Positions 11,466 to 22,853 of a DNA stretch of 64,000 nt are shown here, piece after piece. The stretch comes from Macrolepiota albuminosa. Taxonomy: Eukaryota; Basidiomycota; Agaricomycetes; Agaricales; Agaricaceae. The notes below the pieces were generated by a model that had not been told where the DNA came from, did no database searches, and was given only the letters and a program-made list of their open reading frames with translations. Both the position numbers and the translations under genes were made by a program. The stretch's first letter is position 1; every line of letters starts with the position of its first letter. The DNA lies in NCBI GenBank assembly GCA_027475525.1, contig JAMWFC010000117.1, positions 1,474,183 to 1,538,182 of the forward strand, in the 5' to 3' direction.

Positions 11466-12900
11466 GTCAAGGGGTGGCAGTGGTATGCCTCCCCCGTACG
11501 CGTACCATTGTTACGCGGGTCTTGGACCAGGCCCATGCCCTGTGGGGCACTTTGGTGCCGCCCGGACATTGGGCTACATCCGGCGATGGTATTGGTGGCC
11601 ACGTATGGCCCAAGAAGTGACTAAGTTTTGCGCGTCCTGCGCAGCGTGTCAGAGGGCAAAGTTGCCCCCTGGATCCCCTCTCGGGAAGCTACACCAGCTA
11701 CCCGTGCCGGTGAAACCCTGGGACTCAATTGGAATGGACTTCGTAGGTCCCTTTCCCGAGTCCAGAGGGTTCGATTACCTCTGGGTAGTCATATGTCGTA
11801 TGACAAGCATGGTGCACCTCATACCGGTGCGAACTATGCTGACGGCTAAGGAGCTGTCGTGGATCTACCTGAGGGAGATCGTTAGGCTGCATGGGCTGCC
11901 TAGCACCATTGTGAGCGATCGTGACTCAAAGTTCACGTCTCAATGGTGGAGAGAACTCCACAAACTGCTAGGAGCGCGACTCCTCATGTCGACGTCCTTC
12001 CATCCGCAGACGGATGGGCAGACAGAGCGGGTTAACCGCAGTATAGGTCAGATTTTGAGGGCAGTTGTTCGCCCTGACCAACGGGACTGGGTGGACTGGT
12101 GTCCACTCACTGAGTTTGCAATTAACGCGAGTATCTCGGAGACCACAGGGTATGCGCCCTTTGAACTCAACGGAGGGTACTTGCCCTCCATGCTGCACGA
12201 AGTTCGTGCTGATACGGTAGCTCACCGTGGAGTTGTCGAGTTCGCCAGGCAGGCCCTGGAGAACATCGCGGCGGCGCATGACGCCATCATAGAGGCGCGA
12301 GTCTTTCAGGCGAAGAACGCCAATCACCGTAGGCGAACAGACCCGCCAATAGCTGTAGGAGCGTTGGTATACTTATCAACGCGTAATCTGAGGCTCCCGA
12401 AGGGACGGGCGAGTAAACTCTGCCCGAAATGGGTAGGCCCGTACCGCGTCCTAGACGCGGAGCCAAGTACCTCCAACTACGTGTTGGAGCTGCCTCTGGC
12501 ATTACAGGAACGACGCATTGTTCCTAAGTTTCATGTGTCGCTGTTGCGACCTTACAGCGCGTCTGACTGCCTCTGGCATTACAGGAACGACGCATTGTTC
12601 CTAAGTTTCATGTATCGCTGTTGCGACCTTATAGCGCGTCTGACATGCGCTGTTCCCTAACAGGGCGACCCGGGCCCCTATGATTTTGGGGCTCGAGACG
12701 ATGATGAATGGTTCGTCGAGTGCATAATTGGGCACCGGTGGACTGAGCGTAACACGCTCGAGTTTGAGGTACGATGGTCCCTGGGGGACACAACATGGGA
12801 GCCACACTCCCATTGCTCCAAGCTAGCGGCACTTGACCGTTATTTGGAGTTGAAGGGCGTTAAGCGCCCACATCAATTAAGTAAGCGTGCCGGCGCTTAA
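11466..12900 (+). CDS. Integrase with C-terminal chromodomain-like segment (element H)
   Basis: HHCC residues (HAL..GHFGA, CASCAACQ) are followed by the DDE core: D in GMDFVGPF, D in IVSDRDSKF, E in GQTERVNRS. A gypsy beta-barrel end (LCPKWVGPYRVLD, FHVSLLRPY) leads into a chromodomain-like tail, DDDEWFVECIIGHRWT through TTWEP, ending at TAA 12900. Such tails are thought to steer chromoviruses to marked chromatin. The duplication at 12490/12567 and at least one further indel near 12650-12690 separate core and tail into different frames, so whether this copy makes a fused protein is uncertain. Confidence 0.87.
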
Positions 12901-12965
12901 TTTGATCAGCAGTGCCGATCGCGGCTTGGCTGAGTTGGTCAGCAGCTGTGGCTGAAACACGTCTT

Positions 12966-12993
12966 AAAAGGCAAAATTTCTTTTTTGCCTTTT
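12966..12993 (+). other. Perfect hairpin ahead of the accessory ORF of element H
   Basis: AAAAGGCAAAA and TTTTGCCTTTT form an 11-bp stem with a short T-rich loop. It sits between the pol stop (12900) and the accessory ATG (13004), 10 nt before that start codon. It could act in the pol transcript end, in translation of the second ORF, or be chance; nothing here decides. Confidence 0.55.
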
Positions 12994-13003
12994 TTCCCCA
13001 ACC

Positions 13004-16000
13004 ATGGACAGCATGCCCGTGGACGTGAGTGACCAGCAGCAGCAGCAGCTACAGCAGCAGCAATTTGAGAGTACGCCGTCGGTCTTACCGTCGGCTGAAG
13101 GGGGGGGGCAGATGGCTCCCCCGCTGACCCAAAATGCGCCCCAGTGGGGACAATCGCAACAGGCGGTGGGCTTCCCACAGCAGCAGCAACAACCAGCGGC
13201 GGGCTACCCGCCGCAGCAGCCGGTGATCAGTGGCTATCCGCCACTTCAAACCATGCAGGGCAACTTCATGCCCCAGAACGCACCTGCGGTCGGCTATCAG
13301 CCCCAACAACCAGCACCGGGCGCTTATGCACCACATCACACCGAGGGCCAATTCCAGCAACAGGCCTACGGGGGGCTAGTCAGCCCCCAAGCAGCGTCGG
13401 CATGGAGGCAGCTTGCCCCTGTACCGGCAACAGGGCAACTGGGGACACATCCTTTTCCCCAGTTTACCGCCCCGGCGCACTACCCTGGGATGGGTGGTGT
13501 GCCCATAATGATGCCGTACCCCCCAGCTTGGATGGGGGCTTGGGGCGCAATGCCCCAGTACAGCGACTCGCATGAGTCGCAAGCCAAGGGAGGCCGGTCG
13601 ATTTCCCTGTCGACCACAGTACCAACCGATAACCTAGAGGGACGCCGAGCATCCCTCGTGCAGGCCACCGCGGCCATTGAGAGAGCAGAAACTCTCAATA
13701 CAGAACGAAGCGTCGGTTCATCGTCCAATGCGCCGACGGAGAGCCTGGCCAAGCTCTCCTTGCTACAGCGGCTGGAAATGCCGCACCAATCCGAGCCCAG
13801 CTCGGAAGAAGAGTCGCGAGCCTGGCCAAGCTCTCCTTGCTACAGCGGCTGGAAATGCCGCACTAATCCGAGCCCAGCTCAGAAGAAGAGTCGCGCCTCG
13901 ACGCGACAAAGGAAAAGCACGGGCTGTCGAGCCCACTCACAGCCAGGACTTAGTCCTGGCTACCCTTCTCCAACGACTGGGAGATAACGGGTACGATGTA
14001 CCCGCAGAGTCATCATTCCTCCGCGATGCGGAGGCAGTCGTCCTCATCTGCCGGATGATGGACGACATGGATCACATGCGCGCTCAGCGCAAAACTGATC
14101 TCCTTGCCCTCTCGGCCGCTCGTAAGCGGCAGTCTACACCCCCGAGTCGGGACACCGACTCCAGCAAAAGGGCGCGTCGGCAAGGAGTGGAGGACGCGCC
14201 CTCCCGCTCGATTAAGTCGAGCGTTGCTGCCCCCGGCTGGGAGGCCGGTCTAGGACGGGACATCCTCCCTTATGAAGATGTTCCTGCTCCAGCCGCCCCC
14301 CGGCTTATCCAGCGCCTCGCCAGCGGCGCGTCTGAGGTCGCGTCTTCGCGACCAGTATCCGTGGTATCCACCACGTACTCTGGGGAGCAGAGTTCCAGGG
14401 GCGTGAGCACACGCCCCACTGAGGCCAAGGCCTCACAACCCCGAAAGGATCGTCGGGGTAAGCAACCGGAAGTGCGCGCCTACATCAACGTGCACTTCCC
14501 CGAGAGGCCTCACAACCCCGAAAGGATCGTCGGGGTAAGCAACCGGAAGTGCGCGCCTACATCAACGTGCACTTCCCCGAGATGCCCCGAAAGGGGCCCC
14601 AGGGGCTAACATCCCCTTTTTACCCGCTATACTGGTAGAGGGCCTGCCAGCCCGACTCCTGCGGTGTGTGTGGGCAATGGACCCACGATCTGAGAAGTCG
14701 GAGCCAGAGGGGCTGCCTTCCCCTCCCTCCGACGACGATTGGTATGAGGAGCCTGAAGAGGCTCGTATGGAATCCCCAGTGCCGCACAAGACGGCGGCAC
14801 AACGTATGGCGCGCGAACGGCGCAACAGCAATCGACGAGCCAAGATGGAGCGTCGGGCACAGAACAGCGCCAAACGAGGGGCCGCCCTCCTTGAGGACGA
14901 AACCGGGCGCATCCCTGATGCGCTCGGTGTGGTGATCTACCGTGATCACACTATTGAGCGCCAGAACTCATTCTTTGGCGCGGGGTTGGCTCCCCAATTC
15001 TATTGGTCGCCAATGACCAATACCATCTTTGTCGGGCAAGAAGCCTGTGCAGCCAGGTCCTTCGAGGACGACAAACCGGGCAACGCCGCCGCAACGCCCC
15101 ACAACAGTAAGGTGTACCAAGTTGCACCTCGCGGGTTTCCCCGCAGCCCTCGAGAAGTCCGCAGACTTCACGCACTGGTCAACAACCAGTTTACGCCGCT
15201 TCGTCAGCGTCAGTTGGGCTACCTCTTGCTCAACGAATTCAAGCGGGTGGCGCTCAACTGCCACCCTACGGCCCGAGACAGAGCTATGTCTCATTTACTC
15301 GACGAGGTCGAGTATAGGACTATCGCGGTACCCTTCGCGAGTCCAGAGGAGCGGGAGAGTTTCCCGCAAATGATTGTGCCGTCGCGGCTCTATCGCCGCA
15401 AAGAGGGAGGGAAGATTGCCTTCGTCGGCCTTACCCCCCCTGATCCAAAGCAACCATTTGCTTTGGACTACCTGGGCTCATACGCCCTCCTCTATGGACG
15501 TCCTGGGACGTCCAATGTGTGGACCGGTCTGGCCATGGACCGAGCCATGCGCATTCATTGGCGCAGCCTCTTTGGGTTTGCGCTTGTACGCGCCCTCAGC
15601 GCCAGCCGCCCCTCTAAGGCCACGGTACACAAGTACCTGGCCTACGTCTTCGCCAGGCCAGGCCTCTATAAAGAGGCCGTGGCCAAGTACGAGGCGGCCA
15701 CGGGGCGAGTCTTTGAGCCCATCCACGCCGACGACCCTACCTTCGAGGTTCGGGCTGTGGACATTCTGGAAGCGTCAGCTTCCATGTTCTCCACTTCGGA
15801 CGCGTTACGCGTCCTTCTTCACAATCAAATCCCGGTCAGCTGGGCTGACCACGCGTACACTTATGGGGTCACCTACTTGGCCCATCTATTCTTCAGCGAC
15901 AGCCGGCTCTACAACGAGGCGGCTGCTATCGACGACGAGAGGCTACAACGCCTCGATCACTACGGTACACCCCAGTCCATCCCTCAGTGGGATGGGTGGC

Positions 16001-16472
16001 GCGAGGCCACCATCGGCGATCGTCAACGCCTGATGCTCCAGCAGCAGGACAGTCGTCGTGCATACGACGACGCGCTCGTCAAGGGGATGTACCTCTCTAT
16101 TGGGCAAGACATTCATGCCCGCGAAATCTGGACGCGCCAGTACCCGTCTGACACCGGGGATCTGCCTGATCCCCAACCAACCGTCTCGGGGTCGACCATC
16201 GACCCCAATCTTACACTGTCCCCCCTCCGGGACTACGACGATTCCCTGCCAGTAGCAGGGCCTTCGGGCACTTCTTACGCGCCCGCACCCGAGGATGAAC
16301 TCCTCGACTACGACATGGACGACGCGACTGCCCAGGGCCTTCGGGCACTTCTTACGCGCCCGCACCCGAGGATGAACTCCTCGACTACGACATGGACGAC
16401 GCGACTGCCGATCCATTCCAGGAGCCTGGGGACTCTCCCATTGCCCCCGTCCCAGACTTACCGACGGCATGA
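13004..16472 (+). CDS. Accessory ORF of element H in env position, unknown family
   Basis: ATG at 13004 is in strong context (accATGg). Three 77-nt duplications (13741, 14428, 16256) split the frame; allowing for them, one frame of roughly 1,090 codons runs to TGA 16470-16472. The N-terminus (about 240 residues) is rich in Q, P, G and Y and looks disordered. Next come charged segments, then a very basic stretch (RMARERRNSNRRAKMERR, near 14805-14860), and a large folded-looking region (about 14900-16150) with tryptophans and regular hydrophobic spacing, such as MDRAMRIHWRSLFGFALV. I see no signal peptide, membrane segment or known catalytic motif, so it does not look like an envelope protein. 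Function unknown; nucleic-acid binding is a guess from the basic stretch. Codon use and GC resemble the rest of H. Confidence 0.8.
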
Positions 16473-16507
16473 CCGTCGTATTATCTCGAGACCGTAGCTC
16501 GGTCTGA

Positions 16508-16829
16508 TTGGGGGGTGTGTAGCGTAGTCCGCTATGTGGCGTTGGCCACATAGCTTTACTTACTGTATAGTAGTAAATATTATATTATATTTATTATAAT
16601 ATAATATTATTTACATTCGTATATAATTAGTTACACTTACTGTATAGTAGTAAATATTATATTATATTTATTATAATATAATATTATTTATATTCGTATA
16701 TAATTAGTTACCCAGCTGCTTACAAAGCAGCTTATTTTTCATGTATACTACATTGTCAATAGACCGGTCTGGTCTGATTCAGTGTCGTGTGTGCACACTA
16801 AGCTCTCTAAACTTCGTAACTTCGTTACA
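16508..16829 (+). repeat. PPT and 3' LTR of element H
   Basis: The purine tract TTGGGGGGTG abuts the LTR start TGTAGCGTAG at 16518; the LTR ends CGTTACA at 16829. It carries the same AT inverted repeat as the 5' LTR, again doubled by a 77-nt duplication (16558/16635). CTGAC follows. Confidence 0.9.
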
Positions 16830-17470
16830 CTGACATCCCTTAGGTACTCTGACGGACAGAAGGGTGATGGAGTGATGGTTTAGCTTCGCGATCTGTCGCC
16901 TGGCGTCGCTAAGGCTCTTGAATGGACGGTAGGGATCTGAAACCGTTGGAGCTACCCTTATGAAATTTTCTAGTTTACCGCACTCTGGCGTCATTAGCCA
17001 CTGGCGACGGCGAACTCATTGTAGTATAAAAGTACTTACCAACTTGTACATACGCCATCAAACAACAGACCAGAGTTTCCTGCTCCCCTTTACTTCAGTC
17101 TCCCTTACACTCAAGAGCTCATTTACGGTCGGCAACGTCATAACTCATCGGCAGTTGCAGACGCTCGCCAACACTCAATACACTCGCGCCTTGCAACTAC
17201 GGCAGGCATTATCGACGCTTAGACTTCGCTAAGCTTATCATGCTCTTGCCGCTTACCTTTGCCGTGTTCACTTACCGCTTCTTCCCTAGGCGCTTTACCC
17301 TAGCGCTTTACACTTGCCGACTCCCTTACCGATTTTTCCCCATTTTAACAGACGCGTTCTCTGGGACCTGCCCGGGACTCCTCACATTACTTTTAGCGCG
17401 CCCAACGCAAGCTCTTGGTTCGGTAACACTATTGTTACATTTGTTACTGACCAAACTTTGGGCGTCATCA

Positions 17471-19116
17471 ATGGTTGTCAGGCAATCTTGACCTATAACC
17501 AGTTGTTTGATACCATCAAAGGCTTGTTGGTGTTCTGACGTCCACCGTGGGATAGCCACGTTAAACTCCTTCTTGGTCAATAGCGTTAAAATAGATGTGT
17601 GTTCGGCAAGTGCAGGTAGGAAAACAGCAATGTAGCGCACCAATCCCAAAAATTGCCGTACATGCTTTGCCCTCCTGGGCTGTGGCCAGTTAATGATTTT
17701 CTCCACCTTTGAAACGTCCACTTCGATCCCTTTATGTGAAATGTGATAACCCAAGAAATCGATTTCCATGCAAAACAGATCACTTTTCTTTAGGGAACAG
17801 AAAAGTTGTGTCTTCTGTAAGGCTTCTAAAACCTTTTGAACGTTCTCCTCATATTCCTTCAGCATTGACAACCAAATGATTATATCATCAAGGTAAACAT
17901 GACAAATCTTTCCTATATAGTCACGTAGTGCAAGGGTCACTCATTGTTGTTGTGTTGCAGGAGCGTTGCACAACCCCATCGGCATCACGACCCATTCCCA
18001 TAACCCAAAAGGTGTCAAGGTGGCCGTGTATTTAATATCATCTGGGTGCACCAGTGTCTGGAAAAAGGCATTTGTCAAGTCTATCTTTTCCCAGAAACGT
18101 GTGCCTGGCCACGTGCAATCTGCCAGGATGTCGTCTATGTGTGGTAAGGAAAAATGGTCAGGGATTGTGCTTGCGTTTAGTCGACGATAGTCATTGACCC
18201 ATCGTGGTAAGGCTGAAGGATCTGCTTTAGGAATTACAAATGAAGGGCTGGTGTATGGAGATGATAACAGCTGAATCCTTCCTGCCTTGACATGCTGATC
18301 AATCAGGGTTTGCCAACTATCACGATATTTCCTCGGACATGAATACGAACAAGCAACGGTGATCTTAGCAAGCGGTTTTACTTGTATGCGGTGATACATA
18401 CTTGTAGGTAGTTCACTTGCATGCGGAATGTCGGGGGGAAACTGGGCTTGAAATTGTCTTTTCATTTTCTTGTCCAATTTCTTCAACTTATTTTTGCCTG
18501 CCAATGTCTCGATCCTTGCTCTTATCAGTCCTAACAGCATTGGTTCCCCCATTGCCATGTGCTTCTTTAAGTGCACAAAACGTTGGGCCTGTTGTGTGAA
18601 CAAGGCACTTAACTGCGCATGTACCAGCTTCATCAACAATCTCGCCTCTGCATGCCCTTCTTAGATCCACCCTCTCTTCTTTCGCTTCCTTTCCTTTTCC
18701 ACCTTCCACCTGATCTTAGGTACCACTGGCAGGGCCTTACGTCTTTGAGTAGGATCCAGCGGATTGAGTAAATCGAACCCATCTTTCTTATCTATCACGG
18801 TCCCCCCTTCAGGGTCAAGTACAAGGCCATTGCGCATCACAAAATCCAAGCCTAAGATAAGTTCAGACTGAAGGTTGGGACAGACAATGAAAATTTGGGA
18901 TCTAGAACACTATTGGGCGCAAGGCGATATAATTACAAGTTTTACGTATTCTTTCAAAAGCTGAATTTCGTTCGTATTTTTCGCTGAGAAGACACCTGAT
19001 ACAGCAAGCAGACGGTGCAGTTGTCAAGTTGATAACCCAAGGCTATTCACGAGCATTGTAGAAATCAGTGCTGGGGGAGCTCCGGTGTCAATAAGCGCAT
19101 TCTCAACTTTGGTTAG
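17471..19116 (-). pseudogene. Element F: protease-RT-RNase H fragment of another Ty3/gypsy element
   Basis: Read on the minus strand, a protease-like start with ALIDTGAPPA sits next to 19116. It is followed by RT (VNDYRRLNAST, WEKIDLTNAFFQT, VYLDDIIIWLS near 17880) and the start of the RT connection and RNase H region. The same frame runs through with stops: a TGA at 17943-17941 (QQ*, probably from CGA) and another just before 18639. The fragment ends at the end of A's LTR on the left and at the start of B's LTR on the right, so both ends are truncated by insertions. gag and integrase are not found nearby. It resembles neither H, C nor E closely. Confidence 0.85.
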
Positions 19117-20227
19117 TGATAGGCTTCTACTCGGACTAAGCGCATCAAGGGACATTATAGGCCAACTGACACTTGACGTACTGAGGACTCTAGTGACCAG
19201 TTGGGAATATAGAGCAGCCCTAGCTCTGGCAACCTACTACAGGATTTAGACATTTATCCTAACCACTAGCTACCAAGCCTTCAGCACACTCCATTTACCT
19301 ATCCCAAGGACAAAGGAGGCTCATAACGTATAGCGCTAACACAATGGCGGGAGAGGACTCTAACTAAACCCCGATCACTTCCAGAAGGAGCCAGCAGCAG
19401 GCGCTGCCATTTGACGAGGCACTTCAATCAGAAGTCTAAAAGGATCAATGATGGCGGCACTGGATATACCTAAATCCGACATCTGGACCTGTCAGGAACT
19501 GATACAATGTGTAGCGCTGACATTAGCGCTCACGGCGTCTGTCGAGGATTTTCTGACCATACCCTGGAACAGCCTGGCCAATCGGAGTTATAATAAAAGT
19601 GAGCAAACTCATGCAATTCTAAGCCAATATAGAGTCGCCGCTGGTCGCCGTGGGTCATAACGCCATTGGTCGCCATTAGAGGAAACCACGAGGAGAGGCA
19701 CTAGGAGGTAGCACCGCAGATGGACTGGTATCTTGGCAAACACGGTAGCGCATAGTATATAAAATAGCTACTTTACATGTATATAACAACGAATTGTAAC
19801 TCCTGGAGCAGACAAGTTACACTTAGCGTTCAAATTGCACTAGCTTCCTTTGACTTCGTTGCTGCGTCGGGCGCTAGCCTTGTCTATCTCGTCTTTGTCG
19901 TTTACGGTGCCACTTATGGGCACAATACGCTGCGCTACTCGTCTTTTCTTTAATATCTTTGCTTAAACTACGACGCTTACCGTCTGCCAGGTAGCGGCAC
20001 AATACGCTGCGCTACTCGTCTTTTCTTTAATATCTTTGCTTAAACTACGACGCTTACCGTCTGCCAGGTAGCTCCCGAAGTGCTATAATCTAGCGCATCA
20101 TTTTATTACCTCCACTTGAGCACACCAGGACCCTGTCAGGACTTCTCACAACTACGCATGCCAGGCGCTGGAGACGGCGTTGTACTGCATATACGTCCAG
20201 TGCACCCAACCACAGTTGGCATCATCA
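19117..20227 (+). repeat. 5' LTR of element B
   Basis: Runs from TGATAGGCTTC to GGCATCATCA. A TATA-like TATATAAAA at 19756-19764 is a likely Pol II start signal for element RNA. A 77-nt duplication (19919/19996) inflates it; true length is near 1.03 kb, matching the copies at 44831, 53348 and 60319. Confidence 0.88.
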
Positions 20228-20230
20228 TTT

Positions 20231-20243
20231 TGGAGCCCACCGC
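20231..20243 (+). promoter_or_regulatory. Candidate primer-binding site of element B
   Basis: TGGAGCCCACCGC begins 3 nt after the LTR end. A TGG start at this distance is the usual form of a site complementary to a tRNA 3' CCA end. I cannot say which tRNA without a search. Confidence 0.5.
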
Positions 20244-20306
20244 AAGGGGTTCTTCTGAGACAGAATTCCGCCGGAAACTCGAGCCCAGCAACAGCGCCGC
20301 CTCCTA

Positions 20307-21490
20307 TTGGAGAGCACGTTTGAACAAAACACTACCGACTCACCACACTTACCAGGTGCACTACCAAGACAGACTTTGGATCAGGAGCTTGAGGCTGCCC
20401 CAGACAGTCTAGTTGAAAGCTTTTTCCCTTTTTCCCGACCATTTGAATACTTAGCAGGCAAAAACCATATGCCGCTTACTCCTCTAGAAGAGTTATCTAG
20501 GTTATTATCGTCAGAACCTAGTGACTCGGAGCCAACTGAGCCAGTACCTACGACATTGACGCTAAGTAACACGAGCACCACCACCCTTCCTACCTCGACA
20601 AACACACCTATTGGTATGGATTAGCCAAACAACCAGCGCATGCCACCCAGAAACCATTTCTTGTCACCAAAATGGGACAAAACGAAGCCCCGTGAATTAA
20701 CGCAGTATTTCAAAGAGTTGGAGTATTTGCTACGTGACTGCCGTGTGACCGACGATACACAGATGAAGGAATACGCCGCCAGATACATCTCATACGATAC
20801 AGCCGAATCATGGACAGGGTTGAAGGAGTTCCAAGGACTTACCAGTGACACAGTACCAAGGCCTTTTACCTATGATGAATAGAAAAAGGCTATCATTCAT
20901 TTATATCCTGGCACTGAAGAAGCTACGCGTTATATGGTAATGGAAATCCAGAAGCTAGTACAGGACACCTTTGCGGCAGAAATCTATACTCTAGGAGCGC
21001 TATCAACTTATTATTGTGATTTCCAGCGGATAGCGAGATGGCTGGTCCAAAATGAGAAGTTATATGGAAACGAGGAGTGCCGTTTGTTTCAACAAGGATT
21101 CCTGACTTCGTTATGGACTAAGATTGCGTGACGCTTGGAGATCATTATGCATGACCATCATCCTGAGGAACCCTATGACATAGAAAAGGTCTTTGAGGCA
21201 GGAAAATAGGTATTAAAGGGCACGGATATGGGTATACCATTACAGCAACCTGGCATGGACCATGAAGGAATGGCCCCCAAGCTAGAGTTGCCAGCGCCTA
21301 GCGCCGCCAATGACCGTAATGGGTACATCAAAAAGAAGGATTTGAAAAATGCCGTTAACAATGCAGTCACTAATGTTATGAATAAACTGGAGACCTTGAT
21401 CTCGACTAGTCTTTCGGTGCCTAGAAACAACGTACAGACGGGACTTTGCCATTTTTGTGGCGAGGCAGGACATACCATGACCAGAGGTCC
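20307..21490 (+). pseudogene. Gag of element B
   Basis: Acidic, serine- and threonine-rich leader (20307-20624), then a helical capsid-like region from MPPRNHFLSPKW at 20640. It ends in a CCHC-type knuckle CHFCGEAGHTMTR near 21450-21485 whose last cysteine is lost to a small indel. Stops at about 20880, 21130 and 21208 interrupt one frame, several of the TAG/TGA kind expected from C-to-T or G-to-A change. It would have formed the particle shell. Confidence 0.8.
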
Positions 21491-22800
21491 TTGAACAGTA
21501 TTTGCGACAAGAGAAGGCGCACCATGGAATGGATGGGAAACTGGTCTTACCTTTGGGCGCTAGCATTCCCCTTTATCCTGAATATAAGACGTTCCAGGAA
21601 TGCATTTACGAGTGGCACCATTGGAACCCCAGGAACTTAGCAACAGGCAACCTGAATAGCACGGCAACAACAGAAGCGGAAGCAATGCCTCAACAAGCGC
21701 TAATTCACGAAGTACTCCAGCTAAACGCTATCAGTGACCGACCTACGCTGTCTCGTGAAGAGAGAATTGAGACGCTAGAGAAGAAGCTTAAGTCACTAAA
21801 GAATCAGGTCTTCGATGGGGTGGAGATCAAAAAGGGCAAGCAGCCTTTAAAGGATTATAGACCGTCGGGCGTGACGACAGGCCCCGCCCCAGAAAAAGCC
21901 TCAACTTCTAGCATTAGCAACGAAGCACCCAAAGCAACCAAAGCACCAGCCATTACAGAGCCACCGCTGCATCCCTACGCTGGCCTTGGAGACAACTATG
22001 CCCCACCCCTTAACCGCAACTTCAGAGCGCCAGATAAACCTATGGAGAGATATCGACCCACAGCGCCTATATACAATCTGGAAAAGTCTAAGGTAGTTTT
22101 TGATCACATCATGCAAAGCCAGGTTACGCTATTGGTAGGAGAGTTATGCAGTGTGGTGCCAGATGTCAGGAACCAGATGCGCACCGCAGTCACCCCTCGA
22201 TGGAATGTAGCTAACAATATAATAATGGTGGACGAATGCGACGACGTGCTGCCTAGATTCGCATACATAACCGAGATGGTAGCCCTGGAAATCAAGGAAG
22301 AGGCTGCACCACCCAAAGAAGCTACGTCCGTTGACCCAGTTGAAACCTACCTCAAATCGCTAAGATCTAGCAATGATCCTGCCATTTTAACTGTAGCCCA
22401 AGACTCTCACACGATTCGCTCAATTATGCTGACAGTTGATGGGAAAAGCAAAATAGAGTCTATCGTAGACAGCGGATCACAAATTATTTCAATGGCTGCC
22501 GACGTCGCTAATGACCTGGGTATCATTTACGACCCAACAATCATTCTTAACATGCAGAGCGCTAACAGCACAATTGATCAATCCTTGGGGATGGCCTGGA
22601 ACGTGCCATGTGCTATTGGCAATCTTACATTTTATCTGCAAATTCACATACTTAGGTCGCCAGCATACGATTTACTATTGGGGAGGCCCTTCAATGTGCT
22701 AGCGCAATCCGTAGTTAAGACAATGTCCGAAGACAAAACAACGCTAACTATTAGCGACCCTAATTTGGGAGTTAGGAGAATGGTACCGACATTCCTCTGA
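21491..22800 (+). pseudogene. Gag tail and aspartic protease of element B
   Basis: The frame resumes after the broken knuckle as VLEQYLRQEKAHHG and stays open for about 430 codons. A long linker is followed by the retropepsin active site ESIVDSGSQIISM near 22460 and the conserved block YDLLLGRPFNVL near 22670. The catalytic DSG is intact. The frame ends TGA at 22800, just before the RT part. Called pseudogene because the element around it is broken; this segment alone is clean. Confidence 0.82.
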
Positions 22801-22853
22801 GGAAGGTTCCAGAAGCCTGGACTGAGAAAGTGACCTTACGTTAGCGACGAACC

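Larger units (their letters stand above)
4795..16829 (+). mobile_element. Element H: full-length Ty3/gypsy element with an extra sense ORF
   Basis: Two direct LTRs (4795-5106 and 16518-16829, 312 bp each as assembled) bound the element, and CTGAC occurs on both sides (4790-4794, 16830-16834) as a 5-bp target duplication. Inside lie gag with a CCHC knuckle, protease, RT-RNase H, integrase with a C-terminal chromodomain-like segment, then an additional long ORF before the PPT and 3' LTR. PR-RT-RH-IN is the Ty3/gypsy order and the chromodomain suggests a chromovirus. The LTRs differ at only a handful of bases, so insertion looks fairly recent. Eleven 77-nt duplications break its frames. Confidence 0.93.
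1..17470 (+). mobile_element. Element A: 3' part of a Ty3/gypsy element, split by element H
   Basis: Visible parts in order are the integrase end of pol, a convergent antisense gene, a PPT and a 3' LTR that begins TGATAGGACC at 4482. The LTR is interrupted at 4794/16830 by element H and resumes until its TCATCA end at 17470. gag, PR and RT lie left of the window. The layout matches element B, and the integrase is clearly homologous, but the LTR belongs to a different subfamily. A copy of this LTR stands alone at 62277-63242. Immediately right of 17470 lies the minus-strand fragment F, so A may have inserted into F; its left flank is outside the window and cannot be compared. Confidence 0.85.
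4482..17470 (+). repeat. 3' LTR of element A, split by element H
   Basis: Segments 4482-4794 and 16830-17470 join into one LTR of about 950 bp (TGATAGGACC...GTCATCA) once H and one copy of its CTGAC duplication are removed. Both ends match the solo LTR at 62277-63242 in reverse complement, which fixes the boundaries. Confidence 0.85.
4828..20072. repeat. Twelve 77-nt direct duplications, left part of window
   Basis: First-copy starts: 4828, 7388, 8405, 8648, 9480, 11389, 12490, 13741, 14428, 16256, 16558 and 19919. In each case the second copy starts 77 nt later and abuts the first. Copies are identical or differ at one to four bases. They fall in coding, LTR and accessory sequence of H and B alike. 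Several (7388, 9480, 11389, 13741, 14428) also seem to lack one base after the second copy, since removing 76 and not 77 nt restores the frame. Most likely unmerged contig overlaps. Confidence 0.9.

Noticed and set aside
13004..16472. Envelope gene, making H an errantivirus-like element
   Set aside because: Position fits, but there is no signal peptide, furin-like site or transmembrane helix.
17097..17540. Leu/Phe-rich plus-strand ORFs that look like membrane proteins
   Set aside because: They lie in the end of A's LTR, which is recognisable in the solo copy at 62277-63242; the hydrophobicity comes from pyrimidine-rich DNA.
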